The notes below the pieces were generated by a model that did no database searches, was not told where the DNA came from, and saw only the letters and a program-made list of their open reading frames with translations. DNA of 33,649 bases from Chloroflexota bacterium (GTDB lineage Bacteria > Chloroflexota > Limnocylindria > QHBO01), in the NCBI GenBank assembly GCA_020848055.1, contig JADLBB010000278.1, positions 1 to 33,649 on the forward strand, given 5' to 3'. This document shows, in pieces, positions 22,090 to 30,147 of this stretch. A program made the position numbers and the translations under genes. Every line of letters begins with the position of its first letter. Position 1 is the stretch's first letter.

Positions 22090-22676
22090 GCCTGGAAGAC
22101 CCACGCCGTGCGGTGCTCGGGATGTCCGATGAACGACGGCCCGACTCGGTGGTCGACCAGGGACGGCAGCGCGAACAGCGCCTCCTCGTCGTTGGCCCGC
22201 AGCCAGAGCTTCATGCGGTCGTCGTCGCCGAGGGTCGGGTCGAGCTCGTCGCAGAAGGCGATCAGGTCGGCGATGCGGTGGGTGGGCACGACGACGCCGG
22301 GACCGAGGATGTTGTTGTGGGCGAAGACGCCGCGGCCGTGCCGCAACGCCACGTTGGCCCGTGCGATCGCCTCGGGCCAGGTGCGCTTGTGCCGGTAGAA
22401 CAACCCGTACACGCGCTCGCCTCGCTGGATCAGCTGCTCGAGGTGGTCGACGAAGTCGCTGCACGGGATCGCGTCGTCCTGGATGACGCAGTGAAACGGC
22501 GCATCGGTGTGCAACAGCAGCGCCGCGCGCTTCGTTCGCCAGCACGGCCCGCGGTCGCGCTTCGTGGCGTACGGCGGCTCGGCCCACGCGACCGGCACGT
22601 CGCCGAGCTGGGCCTGCAGCTCCGCGACCCAGGCGGCTCGTTGCGGATGCGCCATGATCGCGATCGAGACGTTCAC
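22086..22676 (-). CDS. Glycosyltransferase-like protein (GT-A/GT25-like)
   Basis: This 196-aa protein starts MNVSIAIMAHPQRAAWVAEL, then WAEPPYATKRDRGPCWRTKR, AALLLHTDAPFHCVIQDDAI, and ends near VDHRVGPSFIGHPEHRTAWV. The first strand, the central VIQDDAI (DxD-like) and the C-terminal His motifs fit a compact GT-A transferase such as those in family 25-type or phage glycan loci. It is the first gene of the cassette, coupled to a head-tail connector gene (stop of this gene at 22086, start at 22676 overlapping 22673). The identification is by pattern only. Confidence 0.6.
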   Translation of the reverse strand: MNVSIAIMAHPQRAAWVAELQAQLGDVPVAWAEPPYATKRDRGPCWRTKRAALLLHTDAPFHCVIQDDAIPCSDFVDHLEQLIQRGERVYGLFYRHKRTWPEAIARANVALRHGRGVFAHNNILGPGVVVPTHRIADLIAFCDELDPTLGDDDRMKLWLRANDEEALFALPSLVDHRVGPSFIGHPEHRTAWVFQA

Positions 22677-23101
22677 GAGCCGTCTCCGTCCGGCGCGGCG
22701 CCGGCGTAGCCCAGCTGCGGGTTGCTCACCAGGCGCGCGTCGATCTGCAGGTGGTGCCCGGCGCCGGCCGCGTCGCCGAGGCCGACGATGTCGTACGTCG
22801 CCTCCGGCAGGTCCGGATCGGCCGGGCAGGCATCGGGGTTGTGATAGATCGCGTCGGAGCTGCGCAGCGCCACGCCCTGCAGGTAGATGCGCGTGTCAGA
22901 CACCGCCACGCCGGCCTCGTGCAGGGCCGCGATCTCGCGCATGCCGCGGGGCTGGATCCCCGCCGCGACCGCGGTGGCGATCGTGTCGGTCTCGCTCTCC
23001 GGCTGGCCGTAGTCGTCCAGGATGGCGTCGCCGAGCTGGTCGAGGGTGGGCACCTGGCGCAGGACACTGACGCGGTGGTTCAGGAACCGGAGGCCGATCA
23101 T
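22673..23101 (-). CDS. Head-tail stopper/closure-like protein
   Basis: This 142-aa protein starts MIGLRFLNHRVSVLRQVPTL, typical of phage head-closure (stopper) proteins, which often begin with a beta strand and 'RV-x-V-R'. The rest is beta-rich (AAVAAGIQPRGMREIAALHE, YDIVGLGDAAGAGHHLQIDA). It comes directly after the head-tail adaptor, whose TGA shares a base with this ATG (TGATG). Proteins at this position seal the filled capsid before tail joining. The glycan cassette follows immediately, with a 4-bp overlap. Confidence 0.65.
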   Translation of the reverse strand: MIGLRFLNHRVSVLRQVPTLDQLGDAILDDYGQPESETDTIATAVAAGIQPRGMREIAALHEAGVAVSDTRIYLQGVALRSSDAIYHNPDACPADPDLPEATYDIVGLGDAAGAGHHLQIDARLVSNPQLGYAGAAPDGDGS

Positions 23102-23625
23102 CAGAAGACCACCAGCTCGTCCGGCTCGAGCGACGCGAGGATCGCCTCCCGCTCAATCTCGTAGTTGAACACGCTGTTCGCTGCGTAGCTGGCCTGCCAA
23201 TCGCCCAGGCGCTCCCCGGTCAGCCCGGGCTGGTAGTTCACGTCGAGCTTCACGAGCGCGATCGCGACGCGGTCACGCTGGCTGTCGGAGATCCCGTTCG
23301 TGTAGGTCACGTCGACGTAGCCGCGCCATAGGCTCCCGGGGTTCGTGCCGGTGTCCTTGCGCTCGACCTGCCGACCGCGCGGGCGCAGGGCGTATTCGTT
23401 GGCAGCCAGGGTGTCGCCGTCCTCGACGACCGCGGTCACGGCCGAGGCCCGGTGGGCCAGCATCAGGAGCCGGCCGCTGGCACCGACCCGGCGCTCGGTG
23501 ATCGATCCGCTCGGACCGTAGCGCTCGGTGATGGCGTCGTAGGCAGCGTTGAGCAGCAGCGTCAGCTCGGCGTCACCGAGCTGCGTCTGGACGTGACCCC
23601 TGAGTTCCTCAACGCTGAGCGCCAT
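23101..23625 (-). CDS. Head-tail adaptor-like protein
   Basis: This 174-aa protein starts MALSVEELRGHVQTQLGDAE, followed by LTLLLNAAYDAITERYGPSG, the helical start of the adaptor family (HK97 gp6/SPP1 gp15-like). A beta insertion (RGYVDVTYTNGISDSQRDRV) and the helices AIALVKLDVNYQ and NYEIEREAILASLEPDELVV complete the fold. It binds the portal to form the neck. Its place two genes after the capsid supports the assignment. Confidence 0.75.
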   Translation of the reverse strand: MALSVEELRGHVQTQLGDAELTLLLNAAYDAITERYGPSGSITERRVGASGRLLMLAHRASAVTAVVEDGDTLAANEYALRPRGRQVERKDTGTNPGSLWRGYVDVTYTNGISDSQRDRVAIALVKLDVNYQPGLTGERLGDWQASYAANSVFNYEIEREAILASLEPDELVVF

Positions 23626-23631
23626 CGCGCT

Positions 23632-23859
23632 CTAGGCCTTCGGCTTGGGCCGGGTGACAGCAGGACGTCGCGCGACCGGCGACGACGGCGCGATGCTCGT
23701 CCGCTGCGGCGGCTCGGAGTGGGTGAAGGTCGGCTTGAACGGGGCGAAGAACGCCTCGCGCCCACGCATCAGCGGATGGCCCTCGGTGATGGTGTCCCCC
23801 ACGGTGACGGAGACGCCGTCGATCACCAGGCTGGTGGTCGCGACGAACAGCTTCGGCAT
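23632..23859 (-). CDS. Small basic protein downstream of the capsid gene
   Basis: This 75-aa protein starts MPKLFVATTSLVIDGVSVTV, then GDTITEGHPLMRGREAFFAP and FKPTFTHSE, followed by a basic Pro/Arg/Lys tail (RRPAVTRPKPKA). Small proteins with this pattern are frequent between capsid and connector genes in actinophages and may be packaged or decorate the head, but I cannot assign a function. GAGGGACC before the ATG at 23859 acts as a ribosome binding site. Confidence 0.65.
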   Translation of the reverse strand: MPKLFVATTSLVIDGVSVTVGDTITEGHPLMRGREAFFAPFKPTFTHSEPPQRTSIAPSSPVARRPAVTRPKPKA

Positions 23860-23884
23860 GGGTCGGTCCCTCTCGCGCTAGGGG

Positions 23885-23917
23885 CCGGACCGGGGCGCGC
23901 GAGGTGCCCCGATCCGG
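23885..23917 (-). terminator. Strong hairpin just after the capsid gene
   Basis: CCGGAUCGGGGC and GCCCCGGUCCGG form a 12-bp stem with one G-U pair and a 9-base loop, in the gap between the capsid stop (23936) and the next gene. No U-run follows, so it is not a standard intrinsic terminator. A partial terminator or an RNA end that stabilises the abundant capsid message is more likely. Confidence 0.6.
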
Positions 23918-23935
23918 CGGTGCTCAGGCGTCAGC

Positions 23936-25393
23936 TCAGGAGCCGGCGCCGATGGTCAGGAGGCGGAAGGCGTTGATCGTGGTGAGCCCGGTGTCGTTCC
24001 GCCAGCGGGCGTAGATGCCGCGACGGCCGAGCGGTCGGCCATCGCCGTTGAAGACCATCGGGATGAACTCGGTCGAGAGACCGAGCCGATCCACGATGAC
24101 GAAGTGGTTGAAGTCGCCGAAGAGCAGCGGCTCCGAATCGTTCGTCGTGGTCTTGTCCATGTTGTTGCTGATCCGCGCCCGGTAGCCGCGCAGCGTCCCC
24201 GACATCGGGTCGTAGATGCTGTTGGCCGGCTGGCCAGCGGTCCCGAAGGCTCGGGCCAGCTGGTAGATCTTCCGAGCAGCCAGCCACTGGGCGCGGCTGA
24301 TGAACCGGTCGCCGAGATCGCCCTCGACGCTGTCGACGTCGGTCAGCGCGAAGGCGTTCGGAGCTGCCGACGGCACGACGCTCGCGCCGCCCGAAAGGGC
24401 GAACACGATGCCGAGCGGCTCGCCGGAGCCGGAGCCGTTGACGAACTTCTCGGCCTCGAGGACGTTCTTCGCGTCGGCGATCAGTCGACCGAGCTCGGAG
24501 GCGATGGCCGCCGGGCCATAGTCCTCGCTGTACTCGGCGCTGAAGTCGACCGACACGTGGGCGCGGATCGGGGTGATCGACGGCGAGGCGACGTCCGAGG
24601 GCGCGGCGTCGGAGGCGGCGGCGGTCTCGACCGCGTACGTCGCGGTCACGCCGCCGGTCGTGACCGGCGACCACTGCTTCGTGGTGATCGTCTCGACGCG
24701 GGCCATGCCGTCGCGGAGCGGGTTGACCGCGCCGTCGGTGGTGAGCACGAACGTCGGGTCGATCGTGACCGGGATGGCCACGCCGCCGTTGGCGTCGCTG
24801 TACGTCTGCAGCGCGGCCTGGAGGCGCGAGGGCACTGCCTGCAGACCACCGGAGACGTAGCGCGCCCACGCCTCCTGGTAGATCGGCGCCGTGGTGCCGA
24901 TGACGCGGCGCGAGACGACGCCGTACTCCTCGTCCTTGTGCTTCTCGACGAGATCGGCCAGGCGGGCGCGCGCCTTGTCCGTGTCGGGCGCGACGGGGAG
25001 GGATGCCTTCTCGATGATGCGCATCGCGCCGTCGCGATACGCCTGCGGGAGGTCCTCGACGTCGCGGACCTGCTGCCGGTAGGCCGACAGGTCGAAGATG
25101 TTGTCGGGGGCCGAGATGACGTTCGGCGCGTTGAAGCGCGCCTCGCCGACGGTCTCGACGCCGTTCGGCTTCTGGGTGGCTTCGGCCACGGCGGCCTGGC
25201 GGAGCTCGAGCTCCTTGACGATGCCGGCGAGCTCCTCACGCTGGGCGAGGATGCCCTCGAACTCGGCGAGCTGCTCCGCGCTGAACGGGCGCCCGTCGGC
25301 CTCGGACTCCAGCTCAGCGAGGCGGGCCGCCAGCTCGGCGTCGGCCGAGCGGTGGGCGTCGAGCCCTCGCAGGCTCTTGAGGTCGATGGTCAC
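23936..25393 (-). CDS. Major capsid protein (HK97 fold)
   Basis: This 485-aa protein begins with a helical, charged N-terminal region (ADAELAARLAELESEADGRP, QLAEFEGILAQREELAGIVK), the scaffolding delta-domain type that is removed by the head protease. The mature part contains HK97 capsid landmarks: beta and E-loop region, QALQTYSDANGGVAIPVTID-like, VAIPVTIDPTFVLTTDGAVN, FVNGSGSGEPLGIVFALSGG, and FGDFNHFVIVDRLGLSTEFI near the end, which is a common P-domain ending. It forms the icosahedral shell. It overlaps the protease gene by 4 bp and lies before a strong hairpin. Confidence 0.9.
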   Translation of the reverse strand: MTIDLKSLRGLDAHRSADAELAARLAELESEADGRPFSAEQLAEFEGILAQREELAGIVKELELRQAAVAEATQKPNGVETVGEARFNAPNVISAPDNIFDLSAYRQQVRDVEDLPQAYRDGAMRIIEKASLPVAPDTDKARARLADLVEKHKDEEYGVVSRRVIGTTAPIYQEAWARYVSGGLQAVPSRLQAALQTYSDANGGVAIPVTIDPTFVLTTDGAVNPLRDGMARVETITTKQWSPVTTGGVTATYAVETAAASDAAPSDVASPSITPIRAHVSVDFSAEYSEDYGPAAIASELGRLIADAKNVLEAEKFVNGSGSGEPLGIVFALSGGASVVPSAAPNAFALTDVDSVEGDLGDRFISRAQWLAARKIYQLARAFGTAGQPANSIYDPMSGTLRGYRARISNNMDKTTTNDSEPLLFGDFNHFVIVDRLGLSTEFIPMVFNGDGRPLGRRGIYARWRNDTGLTTINAFRLLTIGAGS

Positions 25394-26496
25394 GGTCTGG
25401 TGCTCCTCTGCTCCATTCGTTCGAGCGCCGCGCGGCGCTGGGCATGCGTGGCGGCAGGTGCCGCCGGTTCAATGGGTGCGACTCTCGCGGTGAGGTCGGG
25501 GACGAAGGCCTCGAGCTCGACCGTCTCGGCCAGTTCGGCCACGAGCTCGACCGTCCCGGACCCCTCGATCGCGGTGGCGCCGATGACCTGCCGGCCGCCG
25601 CGGCGCGGCTGGAACCGCTGGACGGTCTCCTCGAGGGTGGCGATGCGGTCGACCATGCCGGCCGCCTTGGCCTCTGTGGCCATCATCGTCCGACCCTGGC
25701 CGTACGAGTCGCCGACCACCGTCGTGCTCACGCTGCGGCCTTTGGCCACGTCGCTGATGAACATGCGGTGGAAGGCGTCGACCTGGTGCTGCATCTGCGA
25801 GCGCGCCTCGTCGGTGAGCGGCTCGAACTGGTTACCCTCGACCTTGTATTTGCCGGCGCTGATGAGCGTGGGTGTGACGCCGGCGGCGTCGTACGCGCGG
25901 CTGACGTCCTGGTGCATGGCGAACACGCCGATCGAGCCGACCTCGGCCGATGGCGTGGCCACGATCTCGTCCAGCTGCGCGGCCAGCCAGTAGGCGGCCG
26001 ACGCGGTCAGGGTGTTCGCGACGCCGATGAGCGGCTTCGAGCCGCGTGCCTTGCGCAGCTCCTCGGCGAACTCGGGCACGCCGTCGACCGATCCGCCAGG
26101 CGAGTCGATGTCGAAGACGATGGCCTGCACGTCCGGATCCGCCATCGCCTCGCGGAACGCGGCGCGCAGGCTGTCGATGCTGGCGCCGCCGCTGAACTCG
26201 CTGAGCAGCGTGGCGCGCTGTGTGATGAGTCCGTACATGGGCAGGACCGCGACGGGTCCGATCTGCACGCCGCCGCGGCGCTCGCCCTGTTCGGCCCGGG
26301 CGGCCGCCAGGCGCGCCTCGATCTCCTCGGCCGAGATGACCTCGCCGACGAGGCGGCCCTGGAGGATGTCTGCCATCCGGAACAGGAGCTCCGGGTTCGC
26401 GCCGGTCGGCCCGCCGCTCAGCGCCCAGGGGTGGTCGTAGACGCGCTCGAGCACATGGGCGTACGAGCGGGGCCGGCTGGCGTTCGCGTGTCGCAT
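25390..26496 (-). CDS. S49/SppA-type prohead protease
   Basis: This 368-aa protein has the serine protease core of the S49 family: VLPMYGLIT (about residues 84-92), IVFDIDSPGGSVDGVPE (127-142), NTLTASAAYWLA (161-172, with Ser166 as likely nucleophile), TPSAEVGSIGVF (181-192) and LISAGKYKVEGNQFEPL (211-227, with a Lys base at 216 or 218). It is the usual protease between portal and capsid in HK97-like phages; it cleaves the capsid N-terminal domain. The Ala/Glu/Arg-rich C-terminus might act as an internal scaffold. The TGA overlaps the capsid ATG (25390-25393). Confidence 0.85.
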   Translation of the reverse strand: MRHANASRPRSYAHVLERVYDHPWALSGGPTGANPELLFRMADILQGRLVGEVISAEEIEARLAAARAEQGERRGGVQIGPVAVLPMYGLITQRATLLSEFSGGASIDSLRAAFREAMADPDVQAIVFDIDSPGGSVDGVPEFAEELRKARGSKPLIGVANTLTASAAYWLAAQLDEIVATPSAEVGSIGVFAMHQDVSRAYDAAGVTPTLISAGKYKVEGNQFEPLTDEARSQMQHQVDAFHRMFISDVAKGRSVSTTVVGDSYGQGRTMMATEAKAAGMVDRIATLEETVQRFQPRRGGRQVIGATAIEGSGTVELVAELAETVELEAFVPDLTARVAPIEPAAPAATHAQRRAALERMEQRSTRP

Positions 26497-26513
26497 CGCC
26501 GCGATGCTCGGCC

Positions 26514-26551
26514 CTGACCCACCGGGCAGGTCAACGTGCAGAACGGGTCAG
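26514..26551. repeat. Inverted repeat between portal and protease genes
   Basis: CTGACCC (26514-26520) and GGGTCAG (26545-26551) are perfect inverted repeats around a 24-base loop in the only spacer of the head module. The stem is short and no U-run follows, so it may be a weak RNA hairpin or accidental. It does not resemble a promoter. Confidence 0.35.
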
Positions 26552-26559
26552 CCTGGGGG

Positions 26560-28197
26560 TCAGCCGCGGGCGTGGCTCTCCTGGCGCACGCGCTTCACGG
26601 TCGAGGCCGAGACGTTCAGCAGCGCGCCGACGGCGTCGTCGCCGTACTGGGTGCCCTGCGCGCGCAGCTGCTCACGAGCCTGGTGGACCTGGGCCCACGT
26701 CACGAGCCGCTCCGAGGTGGCGACCTGCTCGAACATCGACGGGAAGTGCATGACCAGCGGATGGTCGCCGGTGTAGGTGCCGCCGGCGTGGATCGTGCCG
26801 AGCGCGCGGAGCGGATCGTCGACCGACCAGAAGTCCTGGCGCACGCGGAAGGCGGCAGGCGGCGCGGCAGCGGATGCCGGCGCAGCCCCCGGCTCCTGCA
26901 GCTGGACTGAGAGCTTGCCGCTGTGACGGAGCAGACCGAAGTCCTCGGCCTCGACCGCGGCGACGACCGAGTCAGGATCCCAGCCGCCGTCGGCCAGCGT
27001 GCGCATGGCGGTCGCCTTCGTGTTGATCGTGTCGGCCCGGTCCTTGGCCTCTTCGCGCAGGAGCGGCACGTCGCGGACGTCGTACCACAGCCGGGTGCCG
27101 GCGGGCGGCGGCATGATCGTCTGCATGCTGCCGGCGACGTCCTCCCACAGCGGATGCAGCGCTGCGCCGGCGACCAGGCGGATGGCCTGGCCGAAGTTGC
27201 CAGAGTTCAGCGACGAGCCCTGCAGCCCCTCCGACAGCGCCACGACCACCGGGTGCATGCCGGTCAGCATCGCGATCCGCGTCTCGGCTCGCCCCTGGAC
27301 GGTGGCGAAGTCGAGCTCCTTGAAGTTCGTCCCGACCGGCACGGCCTCGACACCGGCACCGAGGAAAATCGTCTTGAAGGCCTTCGTCGCGCCGCGGTGC
27401 TCCTGCTCGAACAGCTCGATCCACTCGAGCGCCTTCTCCTTGTTCATCGCCGGCGGGAACTTCAGCGCGAGGTTCGGGGTCGCCGCGTTCTCGAAGAAGC
27501 TGAGCTTGTAGGTGGTCGAGGCATTGTCGGCGAGCACCTCGCGCAGGCCGGCGGTCAGCAGGCTGATGCCGCGGTTGCGGGCGAGCGGATCCTTCGTCGG
27601 GGTGAAGTGCGCGATCTCCTCGGGCAGGAAGTGGACCGGCTGGCTGCCCGACGTCGGCCCGCCGGGGTAGTAAGTGAAGCCGATGATCTCGGCGTCCGGG
27701 TCCCAGCTGCCGAGCTCGGTGCTGCGGCCCTTCGAGCCGTAGGCGATCGTGACCCAGTCCGGGCGCAGCCGACGCGTCGCGTCGCGTCGGCCGAGGGCGA
27801 TGCCGTGGCCGCCCAGGTCCGCGTCGAGGATGAGACTCGACAGCAGGTCGCTCGTCGTCTTGCCCGGCTCGGGGAACTCGAGGCGCGCCAGCTCTGGCGT
27901 GCCGAACAGGTTGCCCGGGCGACCGGCGCGCAGCTGCTGGAACTGGAAGCGAGCGGTGCTGAAGAGGCGGGCGCGGACGGCCAGGCAGGCGAAGACGACG
28001 CTGTTGCGCAGGTACGCGCCAGTGACCAGGCTGGCGAACGAGCCGTCGTTGCGCTCTTCCTGGACCGGCATGGTGGTCTGCAGCATCGACGGCAGGGACT
28101 CGAGGCCCCACAGGCCGACCCAGTCGTCGAAGCTGTTGATCGGGCCGGCGCGCCGCTGTCGGCTGACCGGCGAGAGGGACTCGATCAGCGCGGCCAT
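26560..28197 (-). CDS. Portal protein (HK97-type)
   Basis: This 545-aa protein begins MAALIESLSPVSRQRRAGPI. The portal core includes GAYLRNSVVFACLAVRARLF, VHFLPEEIAHFTPTKDPLAR, GISLLTAGLREVLADNASTT, YKLSFFENAATPNLALKFPP and ETRIAMLTGMHPVVVALSEG, the standard signatures of phage portals. Portals form the dodecameric ring through which DNA enters. After about residue 440 an Ala/Pro linker leads to an extra tail (WAQVHQAREQLRAQGTQYGD, DAVGALLNVSASTVKRVRQE) that looks like a helix-turn-helix. The usual portal is about 400-450 residues, so this extension is extra. The start overlaps the end of a small membrane protein gene. Confidence 0.9.
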   Translation of the reverse strand: MAALIESLSPVSRQRRAGPINSFDDWVGLWGLESLPSMLQTTMPVQEERNDGSFASLVTGAYLRNSVVFACLAVRARLFSTARFQFQQLRAGRPGNLFGTPELARLEFPEPGKTTSDLLSSLILDADLGGHGIALGRRDATRRLRPDWVTIAYGSKGRSTELGSWDPDAEIIGFTYYPGGPTSGSQPVHFLPEEIAHFTPTKDPLARNRGISLLTAGLREVLADNASTTYKLSFFENAATPNLALKFPPAMNKEKALEWIELFEQEHRGATKAFKTIFLGAGVEAVPVGTNFKELDFATVQGRAETRIAMLTGMHPVVVALSEGLQGSSLNSGNFGQAIRLVAGAALHPLWEDVAGSMQTIMPPPAGTRLWYDVRDVPLLREEAKDRADTINTKATAMRTLADGGWDPDSVVAAVEAEDFGLLRHSGKLSVQLQEPGAAPASAAAPPAAFRVRQDFWSVDDPLRALGTIHAGGTYTGDHPLVMHFPSMFEQVATSERLVTWAQVHQAREQLRAQGTQYGDDAVGALLNVSASTVKRVRQESHARG

Positions 28198-28349
28198 GTC
28201 AGCCTCCCGGCTCGGTTTGGATCGAACGTCACGGCGGCCAGGATTGCCAGACCGGAGGCGATGAAGGCGGCCGGCGGGTAGATCAGCGCGATGCCCGCGA
28301 TGATCAGGGCCAGCGCCGCAACCAGCGACAGCTGCGGCAGGTACTTCAT
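28185..28349 (-). CDS. 54-aa two-helix membrane protein
   Basis: The protein starts MKYLPQLSLVAALALIIAGI and continues LIYPPAAFIASGLAILAAVT before FDPNRAGRLTWPR, giving two hydrophobic helices broken by YPP. It lies between terminase and portal; the ATG at 28349 overlaps the terminase TGA (28346) by 4 bp. Small membrane proteins inserted here are seen in other actinophages but their role is not established. An upstream extension in this frame is the shadow of terminase. Confidence 0.65.
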   Translation of the reverse strand: MKYLPQLSLVAALALIIAGIALIYPPAAFIASGLAILAAVTFDPNRAGRLTWPR

Positions 28350-29809
28350 CGGACCACCACCCAAGGCTCGGTCTCGGGCTCGTCCTCGAGGTTCTCGGTG
28401 GCCCACCGGTGGACCATACCGGCCCCGGTCAGCGCATCGATCACGCGGCGCTCCTGCTGTGCCAGGCGTCCGCTCGACGGCCGATCGAACCGGATTCGGC
28501 CGCCGGGCAGCTCGCGAGCCACCGCGTTGAGGGCGTGGCGTGAGAGCCCAGGGTCGCCGGTGTGGTGGAGCCAGCCGTTGCGGAACGCAGCCATCATCGA
28601 GTCGTAGTCGGCGGCATGGTCGGGGTTCTGCTGCGCGCGATCGACGACCAGGACGCCGAGATCATCGGAGATCCAGGCGGCGAGGTCCTCGGCGCGGCTC
28701 GTGTCCATGACCACCACGTTGATCGGGTTGCGCTCATGGATGGCACGCAGTCCGTCCTTCACCCGATCCGGATGCAGAGAGGAACCGTCCCGCGGCGGCG
28801 TCAGGATCGTGGCGGGTCCGAGCAGCCGCTTCTGCGGCTCGGGCACCCACAGCGGGACGGCAGCAGTGGTGTCCAGCTTCCAGGCGACGTCGAGCCCGAC
28901 GTCGACGGGTTCGCCGGCCGGGATCTCCTCATCGCTCTTCCACGCCTCCCACTCCGCGTCGGTGATGGCTGACGCCTCCGAGCGCGTGGCCTGGTTGCAG
29001 CGGAAGCGCCGCCAGTGCGGCAGCGTCATCGTCGGGGTGGCGAACTTCGCAGCCAGGGTGTCCTGGGTGATCCGCGGCGAGGGGTTGGCCAGCTTCACGG
29101 TGGCCATGTCGGTCACGTCGCTGTCGTCGGGCACGGCGTACTCGTGAAGCGCGATCAACTTGGAGCGGCAGTGAACGTACCCGGGGCGGCGCTCGACGAC
29201 GGGGGTCTCCTCGCGGATCCGCTCGCGGGTCAGCTCGAACTCGCTGTACGGCTCGCCGGCGATGCTGATGGTGGCCAGCTGGCCCTGGCGCTTCTCGCTC
29301 TTGCCCGACCAGGTCCGGTACAGCGCCAGGCTCTTGTGACGGTGCAGCTCGTCGATGAACGAGTCGGAAGGGATGACGCCGTCGCCGGTCGCATCGTCGG
29401 CGGCGAAGATCTGCATCCGATTGCCGTTCAGCTTGTTGCGGATGCGCCGGTAGCCCTCGAGGCACTTGAACATGGCGCGCAGCCGAGGCGAGCGCAGGAT
29501 GAACCCCTCGGCCTGGCGGTACCCGATCTCGGCCTGGTCACGGGACGACGCGGCCCACGGGATCCATGCACCGCGTCGGAACTCGAGCAGGTAGACGCCG
29601 AGTCCACCGAGCGCGGTCGTCTTGCCGTTGCCCTCTGGCACGATCAGCCAGCACTCGGGGATGCCGGCGAAGTAGTCCTCGAGGAACGATTCGAAGTAGT
29701 CGTCGACGATCCAGGGCTGGCCGTTGTCGAGCTCGAGCTCGGAGGCCCAGGCGCGGAAGTGGGGGACGGTGAATGGCGTTTGCTCGAGCGCCGGCGCCCG
29801 TAGCGCCAT
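28346..29809 (-). CDS. Terminase large subunit
   Basis: This 487-aa protein has the packaging ATPase motifs: Walker A VPEGNGKT (residues 57-64), WIPWAASSRDQAEIGYRQAE (82-101), Walker B region DSFIDELHRH (149-158, with Asp153/Glu154), and ATISIAGEP (179-187), the coupling motif. The nuclease domain includes VGLDVAWKLDTT (304-315), with Asp307 and Asp313 as likely metal ligands, and VVVMDTSRAED near 360. It drives DNA into the prohead and cuts the concatemer. Its ATG shares a base with the stop of the HNH gene upstream, and no small terminase subunit is evident. Confidence 0.9.
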   Translation of the reverse strand: MALRAPALEQTPFTVPHFRAWASELELDNGQPWIVDDYFESFLEDYFAGIPECWLIVPEGNGKTTALGGLGVYLLEFRRGAWIPWAASSRDQAEIGYRQAEGFILRSPRLRAMFKCLEGYRRIRNKLNGNRMQIFAADDATGDGVIPSDSFIDELHRHKSLALYRTWSGKSEKRQGQLATISIAGEPYSEFELTRERIREETPVVERRPGYVHCRSKLIALHEYAVPDDSDVTDMATVKLANPSPRITQDTLAAKFATPTMTLPHWRRFRCNQATRSEASAITDAEWEAWKSDEEIPAGEPVDVGLDVAWKLDTTAAVPLWVPEPQKRLLGPATILTPPRDGSSLHPDRVKDGLRAIHERNPINVVVMDTSRAEDLAAWISDDLGVLVVDRAQQNPDHAADYDSMMAAFRNGWLHHTGDPGLSRHALNAVARELPGGRIRFDRPSSGRLAQQERRVIDALTGAGMVHRWATENLEDEPETEPWVVVR

Positions 29810-30147
29810 CAGCGCGCGACCCCGACGACAACCGCGGTCGCGACCGGACGCAGCAGGCCGCTCTTCGCTCGCTGGTTGCAGGTGCCGCAGGCAGCGACCC
29901 AGCCGGCAGACGGGTCGCCGTCCATCACGTGAGCGGCATGGAACGGATTACTCGGTCGGAGCACCCGCCCACACCCGTACGCGCATGGCGCCGGAAGGCT
30001 GCGCTTCAGTTGCGCGCGGGCGGCCTTGTGGGCAGGGCCGTACCCGCGCTGGGCGGTTGATCGCACGTGCCGGGCGCAGAAGCCGCGGCGGCCGCCGTTC
30101 GCATCGCCGCGACAGCCCCTCTCGCGACAGGCCCGGATCATCGGCAT
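29809..30147 (-). CDS. HNH endonuclease
   Basis: This 112-aa protein starts MPMIRACRERGCRGDANGGR. It has Cys pairs (CRERGC, CAYGCGRV) and the HNH elements HAAHVMDG and ACGTCNQRAKSG. HNH proteins next to the large terminase are required for packaging and cos cleavage in HK97-type phages (gp74), so a packaging role is likely. The ATG at 30147 shares a base with the TGA of the small membrane gene upstream (TGATG). A homing role is less likely because it sits compactly in the operon. Confidence 0.8.
   Translation of the reverse strand: MPMIRACRERGCRGDANGGRRGFCARHVRSTAQRGYGPAHKAARAQLKRSLPAPCAYGCGRVLRPSNPFHAAHVMDGDPSAGWVAACGTCNQRAKSGLLRPVATAVVVGVAR

Noticed and set aside
23885..23917. Factor-independent terminator of the late operon
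   Set aside because: No U-run follows the stem and essential neck and tail genes lie downstream without another promoter, so full termination is unlikely.
24104..25993. 629-residue plus-strand open frame opposite the capsid gene
   Set aside because: It spans the capsid/protease boundary on the opposite strand, has no ribosome binding site or recognisable motif, and the minus-strand genes are certain.
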